A DNA stretch of 64,000 nucleotides, from positions 124,001-188,000 of the forward strand of contig NZ_JAQQLF010000007.1 of the NCBI RefSeq assembly GCF_028548455.1. Reading direction: 5' to 3'. Each line of letters starts with the position of its first letter. Within the stretch, counting starts at the first letter, position 1. This DNA comes from Vogesella aquatica. GTDB lineage: Bacteria > Pseudomonadota > Gammaproteobacteria > Burkholderiales > Chromobacteriaceae. Under the pieces are notes generated by a model that saw only the letters and a program-made list of their open reading frames with translations, was not told where the DNA came from and made no database searches. Shown here in pieces: positions 52,708-62,228 of this stretch. The translations under genes were made by a program, and so were the position numbers.

Positions 52708-54990
52708 TTATGCCGTGGCTTCTGCCGGGCTTTCGGCAAATACCAGTTCCACTTTGTCGTCCTGGTCCAGATTCACCGTCACCTCGCCACCGCCGGCCAG
52801 GCGGCCAAACAGCAGCTCGTCGGCCAGCGCCTTGCGGATGGTGTCCTGAATCAGGCGCGCCATCGGGCGGGCGCCCATCAGCGGGTCGAAGCCCTTCTTC
52901 GCCAGGAACTTGCGCAGGCTGTCGCTGAAGTGGATTTCCACTTTCTTGTCCGATAGCTGCTGTTCCAGCTGCATCAGGAACTTGTCCACCACCTGCAGAA
53001 TGATCTCCTCGTTCAGCATGCCGAACGGGATGATGGCATCCAGACGGTTGCGGAACTCGGGGCTGAACAGGCGCTTGATATCGCCCATTTCGTCCCCGGC
53101 CTGCTTGCTGTTGGTAAAGCCGATGCTGGATTTGGACAGCGACTCGGCACCCGCATTGGTGGTCATGATGATCACCACATTGCGGAAGTCTGCCTTGCGG
53201 CCGTTGTTATCGGTCAGCGTACCGTGGTCCATCACCTGCAGCAGCACATTGAAGATGTCCGGGTGCGCTTTTTCGATTTCGTCCAGTAGCAGTACCGCGT
53301 AAGGGTGCTTGGTGACCTGTTCGGTCAGCAGGCCGCCCTGTTCGAAGCCGACATAGCCCGGTGGCGCGCCAATCAGGCGGCTGACCGCGTGGCGTTCCAT
53401 GTACTCGGACATATCAAAGCGCAGCAGCTCCACGCCCAGGAAATAGGCCAGTTGCTTGGCCACCTCGGTTTTGCCCACGCCGGTGGGGCCGGAGAACAGG
53501 AAAGAACCGATCGGCTTTTGCGGGTTGCCCAGCCCGGAACGCGACATCTTGATGGCTGCGGCCAACGCTTCGATGGCCTTGTCTTGGCCAAACACCACGT
53601 TTTTCAGGTCGCGATCCAGGTTTTTCAGCACGTTGCGGTCGTCGCTGCTGATGGTCTTGGCTGGAATACGGGCGATCTTGGCGATGATCTCTTCGATCTC
53701 GCCTTTGTTGATCACTTTCTTCTGCTTGGACTTGGGCAGGATCTTTTGCGCCGCACCGGCCTCGTCGATCACGTCGATGGCTTTATCCGGCAGGTGGCGG
53801 TCATTGATGTAACGCGCCGACAGCTCTGCCGCCGTCGATAGCGCAGCCAGGGTGTATTTCACGCCATGGTGGGCCTCGAAGCGGCTTTTCAGCCCTTTCA
53901 GGATTTCGATGGTCTGCTCTACCGATGGCTCTGGTACATCGATTTTCTGGAAGCGGCGCGACAGGGCGCTATCTTTTTCGAAAATGCCACGGTATTCGCT
54001 ATAGGTGGTGGCACCAATGCAGCGCAGGCTGCCATTGGACAGGGCGGGTTTCAGCAGGTTGGACGCGTCCAGCGTGCCGCCCGAAGCTGCTCCGGCACCG
54101 ATCAGCGTGTGGATCTCGTCGATAAACAACACGGCGTGGCTGTCTTCGGCCAGCTGCTTGATCACCTGCTTCAGGCGCTGCTCGAAATCGCCACGGTATT
54201 TGGTGCCCGCCAGCAGGGCACCCATATCCAGCGAATACACCGTGGCTTTGGCCAGCACATCCGGCACATCACCGGCCACGATACGGCGGGCCAGGCCTTC
54301 GGCAATGGCGGTCTTACCCACACCGGCTTCACCTACCAGCAGCGGGTTGTTCTTGCGGCGGCGGCACAAGATCTGGATCACGCGCTCGACCTCGTGCTCG
54401 CGGCCGATCAGTGGGTCGATCTTGCCATCGCGCGCCTGCTGGTTCAGGTTCTGCGTGTAGCTTTCCAGCGCGCCGCCTGCTGCGTTGCCGCTATCTTCCC
54501 CTTCACCCTCGCCAGAGGCATCGTGGTGTGGCTCCGGGCTGGCGGCCGGTTTGGCGTTCTGTTTGGTGATGCCGTGCGAGATGAAGTTCACCACATCCAG
54601 GCGCGAAATACCTTGCTGATGCAGGTAGTACACGGCGTGCGAGTCTTTCTCGCCAAAGATGGCCACCAGAATATTGGCGCCGGTAACTTCTTTTTTACCG
54701 GACGACTGTACGTGCAGGATGGCGCGCTGGATCACGCGCTGGAACCCCAGCGTGGGCTGGGTTTCCACCTCGGCTTCGCCAGGCACGGTGGGGGTGTGTT
54801 CGTCGATAAAGTCCCCCAGCTGCTTTTTCAGCTGGTCGATGTTGGCGCCGCAGGCGCGGAGGACTTCGGCGGCAGACGGGTTGTCAGTCATCGCCAGGAG
54901 CAGGTGCTCCACGCTGATGAATTCGTGCCGTTTGCGGCGTGCATCCATAAAGGCCATGTGCAGGCTGACTTCCAGTTCTTGGGCAATCAT
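52708..54990 (-). CDS. clpA: ATP-dependent Clp protease ATP-binding subunit ClpA
   Basis: Unfoldase that feeds ClpP. 760 residues: N-domain ([20 protein letters not shown]), first AAA+ with [13 protein letters not shown] and [14 protein letters not shown], second AAA+ with [13 protein letters not shown] and [13 protein letters not shown]. The start at 54990 shares one base with the clpS stop (TGATG); the longer frame to 55095 lies within clpS. clpP is not adjacent. Confidence 0.96.
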   Translation of the reverse strand: MIAQELEVSLHMAFMDARRKRHEFISVEHLLLAMTDNPSAAEVLRACGANIDQLKKQLGDFIDEHTPTVPGEAEVETQPTLGFQRVIQRAILHVQSSGKKEVTGANILVAIFGEKDSHAVYYLHQQGISRLDVVNFISHGITKQNAKPAASPEPHHDASGEGEGEDSGNAAGGALESYTQNLNQQARDGKIDPLIGREHEVERVIQILCRRRKNNPLLVGEAGVGKTAIAEGLARRIVAGDVPDVLAKATVYSLDMGALLAGTKYRGDFEQRLKQVIKQLAEDSHAVLFIDEIHTLIGAGAASGGTLDASNLLKPALSNGSLRCIGATTYSEYRGIFEKDSALSRRFQKIDVPEPSVEQTIEILKGLKSRFEAHHGVKYTLAALSTAAELSARYINDRHLPDKAIDVIDEAGAAQKILPKSKQKKVINKGEIEEIIAKIARIPAKTISSDDRNVLKNLDRDLKNVVFGQDKAIEALAAAIKMSRSGLGNPQKPIGSFLFSGPTGVGKTEVAKQLAYFLGVELLRFDMSEYMERHAVSRLIGAPPGYVGFEQGGLLTEQVTKHPYAVLLLDEIEKAHPDIFNVLLQVMDHGTLTDNNGRKADFRNVVIIMTTNAGAESLSKSSIGFTNSKQAGDEMGDIKRLFSPEFRNRLDAIIPFGMLNEEIILQVVDKFLMQLEQQLSDKKVEIHFSDSLRKFLAKKGFDPLMGARPMARLIQDTIRKALADELLFGRLAGGGEVTVNLDQDDKVELVFAESPAEATA

Positions 54991-55298
54991 CAGTTTTCCT
55001 CCATGACACACTGCAGTGGATGCTGGTGCGTTTGTGCGTGCTGCGAAACTTGTTCTACCTTGGTGGCAGCGATGTCTTTGGTATAAATGCCACAAAGACC
55101 CTTACCTTCATTGTGGACCTGCAGCATCACGATTGTGGCTTTTTCCGCATTCATGTGAAAAAAATGCTGCAGTACCTCAACAACAAAATCCATCGGGGTG
55201 AAATCGTCGTTCAATAACAATACTTTATACATCGGTGGGGGTTTTACCTCGGCCTTTCGGGCCACGGTAGAGACATCATCCTTGTGCTGCGTAGACAT
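54990..55298 (-). CDS. clpS: Clp adaptor protein ClpS
   Basis: Adaptor delivering N-end-rule substrates to ClpA. 102 residues with [21 protein letters not shown], the substrate-pocket Asp pair in LNDD, and [20 protein letters not shown]. An N-terminal polar tail of about 20 residues precedes the fold. Translationally coupled to clpA. Confidence 0.96.
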   Translation of the reverse strand: MSTQHKDDVSTVARKAEVKPPPMYKVLLLNDDFTPMDFVVEVLQHFFHMNAEKATIVMLQVHNEGKGLCGIYTKDIAATKVEQVSQHAQTHQHPLQCVMEEN

Positions 55299-55382
55299 GG
55301 GAACCTTCTGCGAATTCGCGCTTATTTCAATTTTGGTTCGTATGGCAGCTTTTTCAAGCCCCTTAACTTTTACCGGCTTGTC

Positions 55383-55411
55383 TTGACGTTGTCACACGCT
55401 AGGCGTAGAAA
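55383..55411 (+). promoter_or_regulatory. Promoter of the cold-shock gene
   Basis: TTGACG (55383-55388) and TAGAAA (55406-55411) with a 17-base spacer. A start near 55418 would give an untranslated leader of about 120 bases before the cold-shock ATG, the sort of long leader that acts as a cold-sensing RNA element in cspA-type genes. Confidence 0.6.
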
Positions 55412-55536
55412 TACAGACGGTGCTTGGCTTTGCATCGCTGGCTGTGTGTAAACCGTTACCTGCTGCAGCGTGTGTAAGCTTGGACTGTCAGGGCTCACCA
55501 CCCTGTTTACTTTATGCATGCTAAGGATAGTTACAC

Positions 55537-55740
55537 ATGGCAACTGGTATTGTTAAGTGGTTCAACGACGCTAAAGGCTTCGGCTTCATCACTCCGGACG
55601 AAGGCGGTGATGACCTGTTCGCGCACTTCTCCGCGATCAATATGCAAGGTTTCAAATCGCTGACCGAAGGCCAGCGTGTAAGCTTTGACGTCGTTCAAGG
55701 CCCGAAAGGCAAGCAAGCCTCCAACATCCAGAAAGCCTAA
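55537..55740 (+). CDS. cspA: CspA-family cold-shock protein
   Basis: Single-stranded nucleic-acid chaperone of 67 residues. RNP1 is KGFGFITP and RNP2 is [26 protein letters not shown] is the usual start. AAGGATAG precedes ATG. A long leader and a strong terminator frame it as a single-gene unit, divergent from clpS. Confidence 0.97.
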   Translation: MATGIVKWFNDAKGFGFITPDEGGDDLFAHFSAINMQGFKSLTEGQRVSFDVVQGPKGKQASNIQKA

Positions 55741-55780
55741 GCCTGCGCTAGCTGACGGATGTAGCGGGAACGCTGCTGAC

Positions 55781-55811
55781 AAAAACCGCATCAAGCCGAT
55801 GCGGTTTTTTT
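55781..55811. terminator. Terminator between cspA and mdtH
   Basis: AAAAACCGCAT (55781-55791) and ATGCGGTTTTT (55799-55809) form an 11-bp stem with loop CAAGCCG. A- and T-tracts flank both sides, so it serves cspA and the convergent mdtH. Confidence 0.92.
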
Positions 55812-55821
55812 GCGTCTGCTG

Positions 55822-57027
55822 TCAGGCAGGCTGGGCCAGAGCCGGTGTGGCACCGGTGTGCAGCAGCTGGCGATAGAGTGCCAGAAAGGTCAGGCTGCCG
55901 ATGGCGGCGAGTATCAGCCAGGGCAAGGCTGGCATGGCCAGGCTGCGCGAGATATCCAGCAGCCAGCCGCCGCCCAGGTAGCCCGTGGCCCCACCCAGTG
56001 CCAGCCCCAGGCGGCTGGTGCCGCTGTAGCTGGCGCGTGCTTCGCTTTGCGCGTAGCTGGCCAGTAGCGCCTCGCGTGCCGGCTCGGTGATCAGGCTGCC
56101 GGTATAGAACAGCGCGAGTAGCGGCATGGCTAGCCAAAGGTTCTGCGCTAGTGCCATCAGCAGCAGGCTGAGCGTCATCACCGCGATACCCAGCAACATG
56201 CGTTGTGCCAGGCTGAAGTGGCGTTCGCCCAGCTTGGCCAGCGGGTAGAGCAGGGTGAGCGACAGCGTGGTTTCCATGGCGTACAGCCAGCCTACCACTT
56301 GCGGTGTACCGGCCATCTGTTTGAGCACGATGGGTACCAGCAGCATGATCTGCACGCCCAGCACGTAGTAGCCGCTGAGGGTCAGCACCAGCCGCATATA
56401 ACGCTTGTCTGCCAGCACAATGCGTACCGAGGCTAATGGCGATGCCTTGCCGCTGGCCACGCGGTACGCGGGTAGCAGCCACAGGTTGGCCGCAGCCGCC
56501 AGCACGAACACCGCACAGCCGCCCATGCCTACCCACCAGAAGTCGAAATGCAGCAGCCAGGAGCCCAGCATGGCGCCGCTTACCGCCGCAGCGCTCTCCC
56601 ACATCATCAGTAGCGTATAAAAGTGGTTACGCTCGTGCTGGCGGGTCAGTTTGATGATCAGGGCCGCACGGGGCGGGTCGAACAGCATGCCGCCCAGGCC
56701 GGACAGAATGCAGGAGAACACCAGAGTGGCCGGTGTCTCTGCCATGGCCATGGCGGCAAAGCCGGCCGCGCGCAGCAGCATGCCGCCCACAATCAGCGGT
56801 TTGGCACCGTAGCGGTCGGCCAGCGAACCGCCCAGCAAGCCCAGCCCCTGTTGCATTAGCTGGCGGATGGCCAGCGCCAGCCCGACGGCGGCGGCAGCCC
56901 AGCCCAGCTGGTCGACAAAGTGGATGCTGATCAGCGGAAACACGCTGAAAAAGCCGAATACCACCAAGACGTTGTCGAGCATGATGAAACGCCTGCCCAG
57001 GCGCCGCGCCTGTTCTGCCGAAGCCAT
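55822..57027 (-). CDS. mdtH: MdtH-like multidrug MFS transporter
   Basis: Twelve-helix major facilitator of 401 residues, very similar in pattern to E. coli MdtH: LDNVLVVFGFFSVFPLISI, GLLGGSLADRYGAKPLIVGG, FDPPRAALIIKL, SLTLLYPLAKLGERH, and SRLGLALGGATGYLGGGWL. The start at 57027 follows AGGGGCAAATC; an upstream ATG at 57069 adds 14 residues. It is divergent from a LysR regulator with 92 AT-rich bases between, so that regulator may control it. Confidence 0.88.
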   Translation of the reverse strand: MASAEQARRLGRRFIMLDNVLVVFGFFSVFPLISIHFVDQLGWAAAAVGLALAIRQLMQQGLGLLGGSLADRYGAKPLIVGGMLLRAAGFAAMAMAETPATLVFSCILSGLGGMLFDPPRAALIIKLTRQHERNHFYTLLMMWESAAAVSGAMLGSWLLHFDFWWVGMGGCAVFVLAAAANLWLLPAYRVASGKASPLASVRIVLADKRYMRLVLTLSGYYVLGVQIMLLVPIVLKQMAGTPQVVGWLYAMETTLSLTLLYPLAKLGERHFSLAQRMLLGIAVMTLSLLLMALAQNLWLAMPLLALFYTGSLITEPAREALLASYAQSEARASYSGTSRLGLALGGATGYLGGGWLLDISRSLAMPALPWLILAAIGSLTFLALYRQLLHTGATPALAQPA

Positions 57028-57119
57028 GATTTGCCCCTGTGTGAAGTGGTCTTCATTGTCATGTGGCATCAGCTATCATAGAAGCCGTTAACTGCTAATA
57101 TTTTATATGGCTTTTTATT

Positions 57120-58007
57120 ATGGCTATTTCGCTGGATGACCTGGCTTTGCTGATCGATATCGTGGACTGCGGCAGCTTTAGCCAGGCGGCAGCACGGCGC
57201 GGCTGGTCGCAGCCGCAGGTGAGCCAGCGCGTGGCAGTGCTGGAAACCAATGTGGGGGCGCAGCTGTTCCGCCGCCACCGCCGCGGTGCGGTGCCCACAC
57301 CGGCGTGCGAGGCTTATCTGCCGGCGGCGCGGCAGGCGCTAGCGATTCTGGACGATGGCCGCCGCGCGGTGCAGGGCGTACCGGCGCTGCCGCGCCTGAC
57401 GCTGGCCTGCCTGCCATCGCTGGCATCGGTGGTGTTTGGCCCGGTGCTGGTGGCGCTGGCCGAGGCGCCATTCGAGATCCGCTGCAGTACCGACCACTCG
57501 CCGGCCATCATGGAGCGGCTGCTTACCGACGGGGTGCAGGTGGGCTTCGTGCTGAAGTGCCCGCCAATGGCCGGTATCCAGATGGAGCGCATCTGGTGCT
57601 CGCCCATCGTACCGGTGGTGCACAAGCGCCACCCGCTGGCGCAAGCTGGCGAGCTGACGCTGGCCGAGGTGGCCAACGCGCGGCTGGCGCCGCAGTACTG
57701 GGGGGATGCCTGCGATACCCTGTTGGCCATGCTGCGTCAGCACCGCACCGCCAGTGGCCCTTTGCACGCCATCCAGCCGGCCAGCGCTGCGCGCGAGCTG
57801 GCCATGGAACATGGTTTTCTGACCTTCATGCCCGAGGTGGCGGTGAAGCGCGACCTGCGCGAAGGCCGGCTGGTGAAGCTGGCCATCCGCGACCTGCCAT
57901 TATGGCAGTGGGAGGTGATGATGGCGTGGCGCGCCGGCAAGCGCCGCGACGCACCCAAGCAGCAGGTGCTGGACACGGTACGGGCGATGGCACCGGACTG
58001 GGCCTGA
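57120..58007 (+). CDS. LysR family transcriptional regulator
   Basis: 295 residues. The N-terminal winged helix has SFSQAAARRGWSQPQVSQRVAVLETNVGAQLF, split here as usual into the recognition helix region; an effector-binding periplasmic-binding-protein-like domain follows. Ligand unknown. Divergent from mdtH, the usual LysR-target layout, so it likely binds the 92-base shared region. A palindromic repeat starts directly at its stop codon. Confidence 0.9.
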   Translation: MAISLDDLALLIDIVDCGSFSQAAARRGWSQPQVSQRVAVLETNVGAQLFRRHRRGAVPTPACEAYLPAARQALAILDDGRRAVQGVPALPRLTLACLPSLASVVFGPVLVALAEAPFEIRCSTDHSPAIMERLLTDGVQVGFVLKCPPMAGIQMERIWCSPIVPVVHKRHPLAQAGELTLAEVANARLAPQYWGDACDTLLAMLRQHRTASGPLHAIQPASAARELAMEHGFLTFMPEVAVKRDLREGRLVKLAIRDLPLWQWEVMMAWRAGKRRDAPKQQVLDTVRAMAPDWA

Positions 58008-58027
58008 TGCGGCCAACGTTGGCCGCA
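58008..58027. repeat. Palindromic repeat after the LysR gene
   Basis: A 20-bp perfect palindrome TGCGGCCAACGTTGGCCGCA begins directly after the TGA stop. It is two consensus elements head to head, as at 26292 and inside deoB. No T-run follows. Confidence 0.9.
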
Positions 58028-58083
58028 GGCAGTCGCGCATACCGGCCATACTGTGCCTGATCTGCCCGCTGGCTATCAATGAA

Positions 58084-58116
58084 AAACCCCCTGCTTGCAT
58101 GGCAAGCAGGGGGTTT
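58084..58116 (-). terminator. Terminator after icd
   Basis: AAACCCCCTGCTTGC (58084-58098) and GCAAGCAGGGGGTTT (58102-58116) form a perfect 15-bp stem with loop ATG. The minus strand ends in TTTTT. It lies 46 bases past the icd stop. Confidence 0.92.
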
Positions 58117-58162
58117 GGTCCACGCACCAAGGCTAGCCCTGGTGCGGTGTATAACGACAGGC

Positions 58163-60400
58163 TTATACGCGGGCGTTGGCCAGAATCTGGTTCAGCGTGG
58201 CGCTTGGGCACATCACGGCGCGGGTTTTTTCTGCGTCCGGCAGGTAGTAGCCACCAATATCGGCGGGTTTGCCCTGTACGGCTTTCAGCTCGTCGATGAT
58301 CTGCTGTTCCTGCGCGGCAAAGGCGGCGGCGACCGGGGCAAAGTGGGCCTGCAGCTCGGCGTCGTCGCTTTGTGCGGCCAACGCTTGCGCCCAGTACATG
58401 GCCAGGTAGAACTGGCTACCACGGTTGTCCAGCTCACCGGTGCGGCGCGACGGCGACTTGTCGTTGTCCAGCAGCTTGCCGGTGGCTTGGTCCAGGGTTT
58501 TGGCCAGGATTTTGGCCTTGGTGTTACCGGTCTTGATGCCCAGCTCTTCCAGGCTCACGGCCAGCGCCAGGAACTCGCCCAGGCTATCCCAGCGCAGGTG
58601 GTTTTCTTCCAGCAGCTGTTGTACGTGTTTCGGGGCCGAACCGCCGGCACCGGTTTCGTACATGCCACCACCGGCCATCAGCGGCACGATGGACAGCATC
58701 TTGGCGCTGGTGCCCAGTTCCATGATAGGGAACAGGTCGGTCAGGTAGTCGCGCAGGATGTTGCCGGTCACCGAGATGGTATCCAGGCCACGGGCAACAC
58801 GCTCCAGGGTAAAGCGCATGGCGCGGACCTGGGACATGATGTGGATTTCCAGACCGCTGGTGTCGTAATCCTTCAGGTATTTTTGTACCTTCTTGATCAG
58901 TTCGTTTTCGTGTGGGCGGTACGGGTCCAGCCAGAATACTGCCGGCATGCCGGAGTTACGGGCGCGGGTCACGGCCAGTTTTACCCAGTCGCGGATCGGC
59001 GCGTCTTTTACCTGGCACATGCGCCAGATATCGCCTTGCTCCACGTTTTGCGACAGCAGTACTTCGCCGGTAGCCAGGTCAACGATGTTGGCCACGCCAT
59101 CGTGCGCGATTTCGAAGGTCTTGTCGTGCGAGCCGTACTCTTCCGCTTTCTGTGCCATCAGGCCCACGTTTGGTACGGTACCCATGGTGCGCGGGTCGAA
59201 GTTGCCGTGCCATTTGCAGAAGTTGATCATCTCCTGGTAAATGCGGGCAAAGGTGGATTCCGGCATCACGGCCTTGCAGTCGGCCGGCTTGCCGTCGGCC
59301 CCCCACATTTTGCCGCCGTTACGGATCATGGCGGGCATGGAGGCATCCACGATCACGTCGTTTGGCGAGTGGAAGTTGGTAATGCCTTTGGCGGAGTCCA
59401 CCATGGCCAGACGCGGGCGGTGTTCCTGGCAGGCGTGCAGGTCGCGCACGATTTCTTCGCGCTTGGAGGCTGGCAGCGTGGCGATTTTTTCGTACAGCGT
59501 GGCCATGCCGTTGTTCACGTTCACGCCCAGCTCTTCAAACAGCTTGCCGTGTTTTTCGAACGCGTCTTTGTAGTAGATCTTTACGCAGTGGCCGAACACG
59601 ATGGGGTGGGACACCTTCATCATGGTGGCTTTTACGTGCAGCGAGAACAGGATGCCGGCTTCGCGGCAGTCTTCCATTTCGCGCTCGTAGAATTCGCACA
59701 GCGCTTTTTTGCTCATGAACATGGAGTCGATGATCTCGCCGTCCAGCAGGGATACCTTCGGCTTGAGCACGATGGTTTCGCCGCTGTGGGTCACCAGCTC
59801 CATTTTCACGTCACGGGCGCGGTCCAGGGTGATGGACTTTTCGCCGTGGTAGAAGTCACCGTGGTGCATGTGGGAAACGTGGGTCTGCGACGCCTGTTTC
59901 CATTCGCCCATGCTGTGCGGGTGCTTCTTGGCGTAGTTTTTCACTGCCAGCGGGGCGCGGCGGTCGGAGTTGCCTTCGCGCAACACCGGGTTCACGGCGG
60001 AGCCCAGGCACTTGGCGTAGCGGGCCTTGATAGCCTTTTCTTCGTCGGTAACCGGGTTTTCCGGGTAGTCGGGGATGGCGTAGCCCTTGGCTTGCAATTC
60101 TTTGATGCAAGCGATCAGCTGCGATACCGAGGCGCTGATGTTTGGCAGCTTGATGATGTTGGTGTCCGGGTCCTGGGTCAGTTTGCCCAGCTCGGCCAGG
60201 GTGTCGGGTGCTTTCTGCTCGTCGGTCAGGTTTGCCGGGAACTCGGCCAGAACGCGGGCGGCTACCGAAATGTCGGCAGTTTCCACGTTGATGCCGGCTG
60301 CGCCGGTAAAGGTACGTACGACCGGCAGGAAGGCGCTGGTAGCCAGCGCTGGAGCTTCGTCGGTCAGGGTGTAGATGATGGTCGGCTGTTCCGAAGGCAT
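58163..60400 (-). CDS. icd: Isocitrate dehydrogenase, monomeric NADP type
   Basis: TCA-cycle enzyme converting isocitrate to 2-oxoglutarate with NADP. The 745-residue length and segments such as [57 protein letters not shown] and [18 protein letters not shown] mark the monomeric IDH family, found in Neisseriales and some gammaproteobacteria. The start at 60400 follows GGAGATAGAG. The upstream frame to 60712 is not conserved-looking. Confidence 0.96.
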   Translation of the reverse strand: MPSEQPTIIYTLTDEAPALATSAFLPVVRTFTGAAGINVETADISVAARVLAEFPANLTDEQKAPDTLAELGKLTQDPDTNIIKLPNISASVSQLIACIKELQAKGYAIPDYPENPVTDEEKAIKARYAKCLGSAVNPVLREGNSDRRAPLAVKNYAKKHPHSMGEWKQASQTHVSHMHHGDFYHGEKSITLDRARDVKMELVTHSGETIVLKPKVSLLDGEIIDSMFMSKKALCEFYEREMEDCREAGILFSLHVKATMMKVSHPIVFGHCVKIYYKDAFEKHGKLFEELGVNVNNGMATLYEKIATLPASKREEIVRDLHACQEHRPRLAMVDSAKGITNFHSPNDVIVDASMPAMIRNGGKMWGADGKPADCKAVMPESTFARIYQEMINFCKWHGNFDPRTMGTVPNVGLMAQKAEEYGSHDKTFEIAHDGVANIVDLATGEVLLSQNVEQGDIWRMCQVKDAPIRDWVKLAVTRARNSGMPAVFWLDPYRPHENELIKKVQKYLKDYDTSGLEIHIMSQVRAMRFTLERVARGLDTISVTGNILRDYLTDLFPIMELGTSAKMLSIVPLMAGGGMYETGAGGSAPKHVQQLLEENHLRWDSLGEFLALAVSLEELGIKTGNTKAKILAKTLDQATGKLLDNDKSPSRRTGELDNRGSQFYLAMYWAQALAAQSDDAELQAHFAPVAAAFAAQEQQIIDELKAVQGKPADIGGYYLPDAEKTRAVMCPSATLNQILANARV

Positions 60401-60800
60401 TACTCTATCTCCATGATTATTTTTTGACGCCAGAACGATTGCGCGGGGCAGCTTTGGCACGGGGCAGCATCCCGCCTGTGCAAGTGAAAGGTATGGGAAA
60501 GCCGCTTTATACCGGCGATTTGTCAGGGGAAGACAGGCGCCAGGCGGTATGCAGGCTTTCGGGTGACTTTTCAAAAGTGAATTATACCTCTCATTGCTGG
60601 CTCTGATTGTAGCGTATCCGAACTTTGCTGCGGGTTTGAATGTAAACGCTTGTTCGAATCTGAATGACGTTGGCCGCATGGTGCAGGTCCGGCAGGACGT
60701 TCCTGCCGTCATGCGGCACCAGCGCCTTTGGCGCGGCGTGGCTGCTAGCGGCTACGCTTGGTATCATCCGGCGCATATCTTGTTTACGCTCGGCGGCCTC
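60401..60800. other. Divergent intergenic region icd/rluE
   Basis: 400 bases with no convincing gene. It must hold the promoters of icd and rluE. One GTTGGCCGC copy lies at 60669-60677. Open frames continue upstream from both genes but lack ribosome sites and family similarity. Confidence 0.5.
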
Positions 60801-61475
60801 ATGTCCCAACTCATTCTGTTCAATAAGCCTTATGGCGTGATTTGCCAGTTTTCACAGCACGAGCTGCACCCCACGCTGAAAGACCATATCGCGCTGCCCG
60901 GGGTGTACCCGGCTGGCCGCCTGGATACCGACAGCGAAGGTCTGCTGCTACTGACCGGTGATGGCGAGCTGCAGCACCGTATCAGCGACCCGCGCTGGAA
61001 GCAGCCCAAGACCTACTGGGTACAGGTAGAAGGCCGGGTTAGCGAGGCCCAGCTGCAGGCGTTGCGCGACGGCGTAGACCTGGGCGATTTTGTGACCCAG
61101 CCAGCACAGGTGCGCCAGCTGCCGGAGCCGCCTGCGCTGTGGGAGCGCAAGCCGCCGGTGCGCTTTCGCAAGACCGTGCCTGACGGCTGGCTGGAAATCA
61201 TCATTAGCGAAGGCAAGAACCGCCAGGTGCGGCGCATGACGGCCAAAGTAGGCCTGCCTACCTTGCGCCTGGTACGGGTGGCCGTGGGGCCGTGGCAGCT
61301 GGATGGCCTGCAACCTGGCGAGATGCGCACCCTTACCGTGTCGCTGGCTGACCTGCCGCGAACGGGGCTGGCGAAACCGGCTGCCAGGGCACCCGCGCGC
61401 CAGGGTGGCCGGCAAGAGCCTGCAGCCCCGGCAGCAGCACGGGCGGTGCCGCGTTTTCGCTTTGCCAAAAAATAA
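60801..61475 (+). CDS. rluE: 23S rRNA pseudouridine synthase RluE type
   Basis: Makes pseudouridine (2457 in E. coli) in 23S rRNA. 224 residues with LILFNKPYGVICQFS, the catalytic Asp in YPAGRLDTDSEGLLLLT, and EGKNRQVRRMTAKVGLPTLRLVR. A 45-residue basic, Ala/Pro/Arg-rich C-terminal tail is extra. ATG 60801 gives the usual RluE start. Confidence 0.92.
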   Translation: MSQLILFNKPYGVICQFSQHELHPTLKDHIALPGVYPAGRLDTDSEGLLLLTGDGELQHRISDPRWKQPKTYWVQVEGRVSEAQLQALRDGVDLGDFVTQPAQVRQLPEPPALWERKPPVRFRKTVPDGWLEIIISEGKNRQVRRMTAKVGLPTLRLVRVAVGPWQLDGLQPGEMRTLTVSLADLPRTGLAKPAARAPARQGGRQEPAAPAAARAVPRFRFAKK

Positions 61476-61672
61476 GTCATTGTCCCCGCACTGCCAAGAC
61501 GAACGCTAAGCGCTGTATGCCCTGCGGCAGGCCGGCACTGCCGGTAGTACAAGCCGTAGCGTGCTGGTGGTGGCTTTATCGAAGACGCTAAGCGGTGTCC
61601 GGTCGGATGCGCTTGTGCCAGCGTTGCCCGAATGCCGTGGCAGCGGCTAGCCAAGCCACCCGGGCAAGACAA

Positions 61673-61699
61673 AGCCCCTTCCACCGGGTGGAAGGGGCT
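61673..61699 (-). terminator. Terminator after the small unknown gene
   Basis: AGCCCCTTCCA (61673-61683) and TGGAAGGGGCT (61689-61699) form a perfect 11-bp stem with loop CCGGG. On the minus strand TTTGTCTT follows. It lies 31 bases past that gene's stop; the segment from 61476 to 61672 between convergent genes holds nothing else I can recognise. Confidence 0.8.
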
Positions 61700-61729
61700 G
61701 CGTGCAAAACAGGTGGCTACGCTGCGGGT

Positions 61730-62158
61730 TTACTCGCCACAGCGATGGCTATCAAAGTAGGCTACGGGCCCGGCACTGGTCAGCCCTACGTGGAAGCAAC
61801 TGTCTTCGGGGAACACATCGCCAGCGTTTTCCGCTGCGCGTACCAGCTCGAACAGTACTTCTACTTCTTTGAAGTACTTGGCGATGCGGTCGTTACCTTC
61901 CAGCCAGCCCAGAATGGCCTCCCGCTGCGGGTGCTCGTTTTCCAGTGTCAGCGCGCAATGGTTACAGCTGACAAAACTGATGGCGGGCGGGATGGCGATG
62001 CCTAGCGGCGCCAGCTCGCTACGCACCAGGCTGGCAAACTGCGACAGCTCCTTGCTGGCGCGCTCGCGGATGCCGGATAGCGGCAGCGCCTCGCCACCAT
62101 TAGCCGAACCAAACAGACGAGCCAGGGCAGACGAGACGGCAGTACCTTCTGCATACAT
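61730..62158 (-). CDS. Small conserved-looking protein of unknown function
   Basis: 142 residues, not recognised. No signal peptide or membrane segment. Features: a central SFVSCNHCALTLENEH with a CxxC pair, GWLEGNDRIAKYFKEVEVLFELVRAAE as a helical stretch, and a C-terminal EDSCFHVGLTSAG and DSHRCGE with two more cysteines. The four cysteines and nearby His could bind a metal (inference). A very good AAGGAGATATAAG site precedes the start, and a terminator follows, so it is a real gene. It lies 70 bases downstream of mutS on the same strand. Confidence 0.75.
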   Translation of the reverse strand: MYAEGTAVSSALARLFGSANGGEALPLSGIRERASKELSQFASLVRSELAPLGIAIPPAISFVSCNHCALTLENEHPQREAILGWLEGNDRIAKYFKEVEVLFELVRAAENAGDVFPEDSCFHVGLTSAGPVAYFDSHRCGE

Positions 62159-62228
62159 AGTGCTTATATCTCCTTGTCTTAGATGGTATTAAATCCATTG
62201 TAGGAAACATTGTGCGGATTACTTGGGT

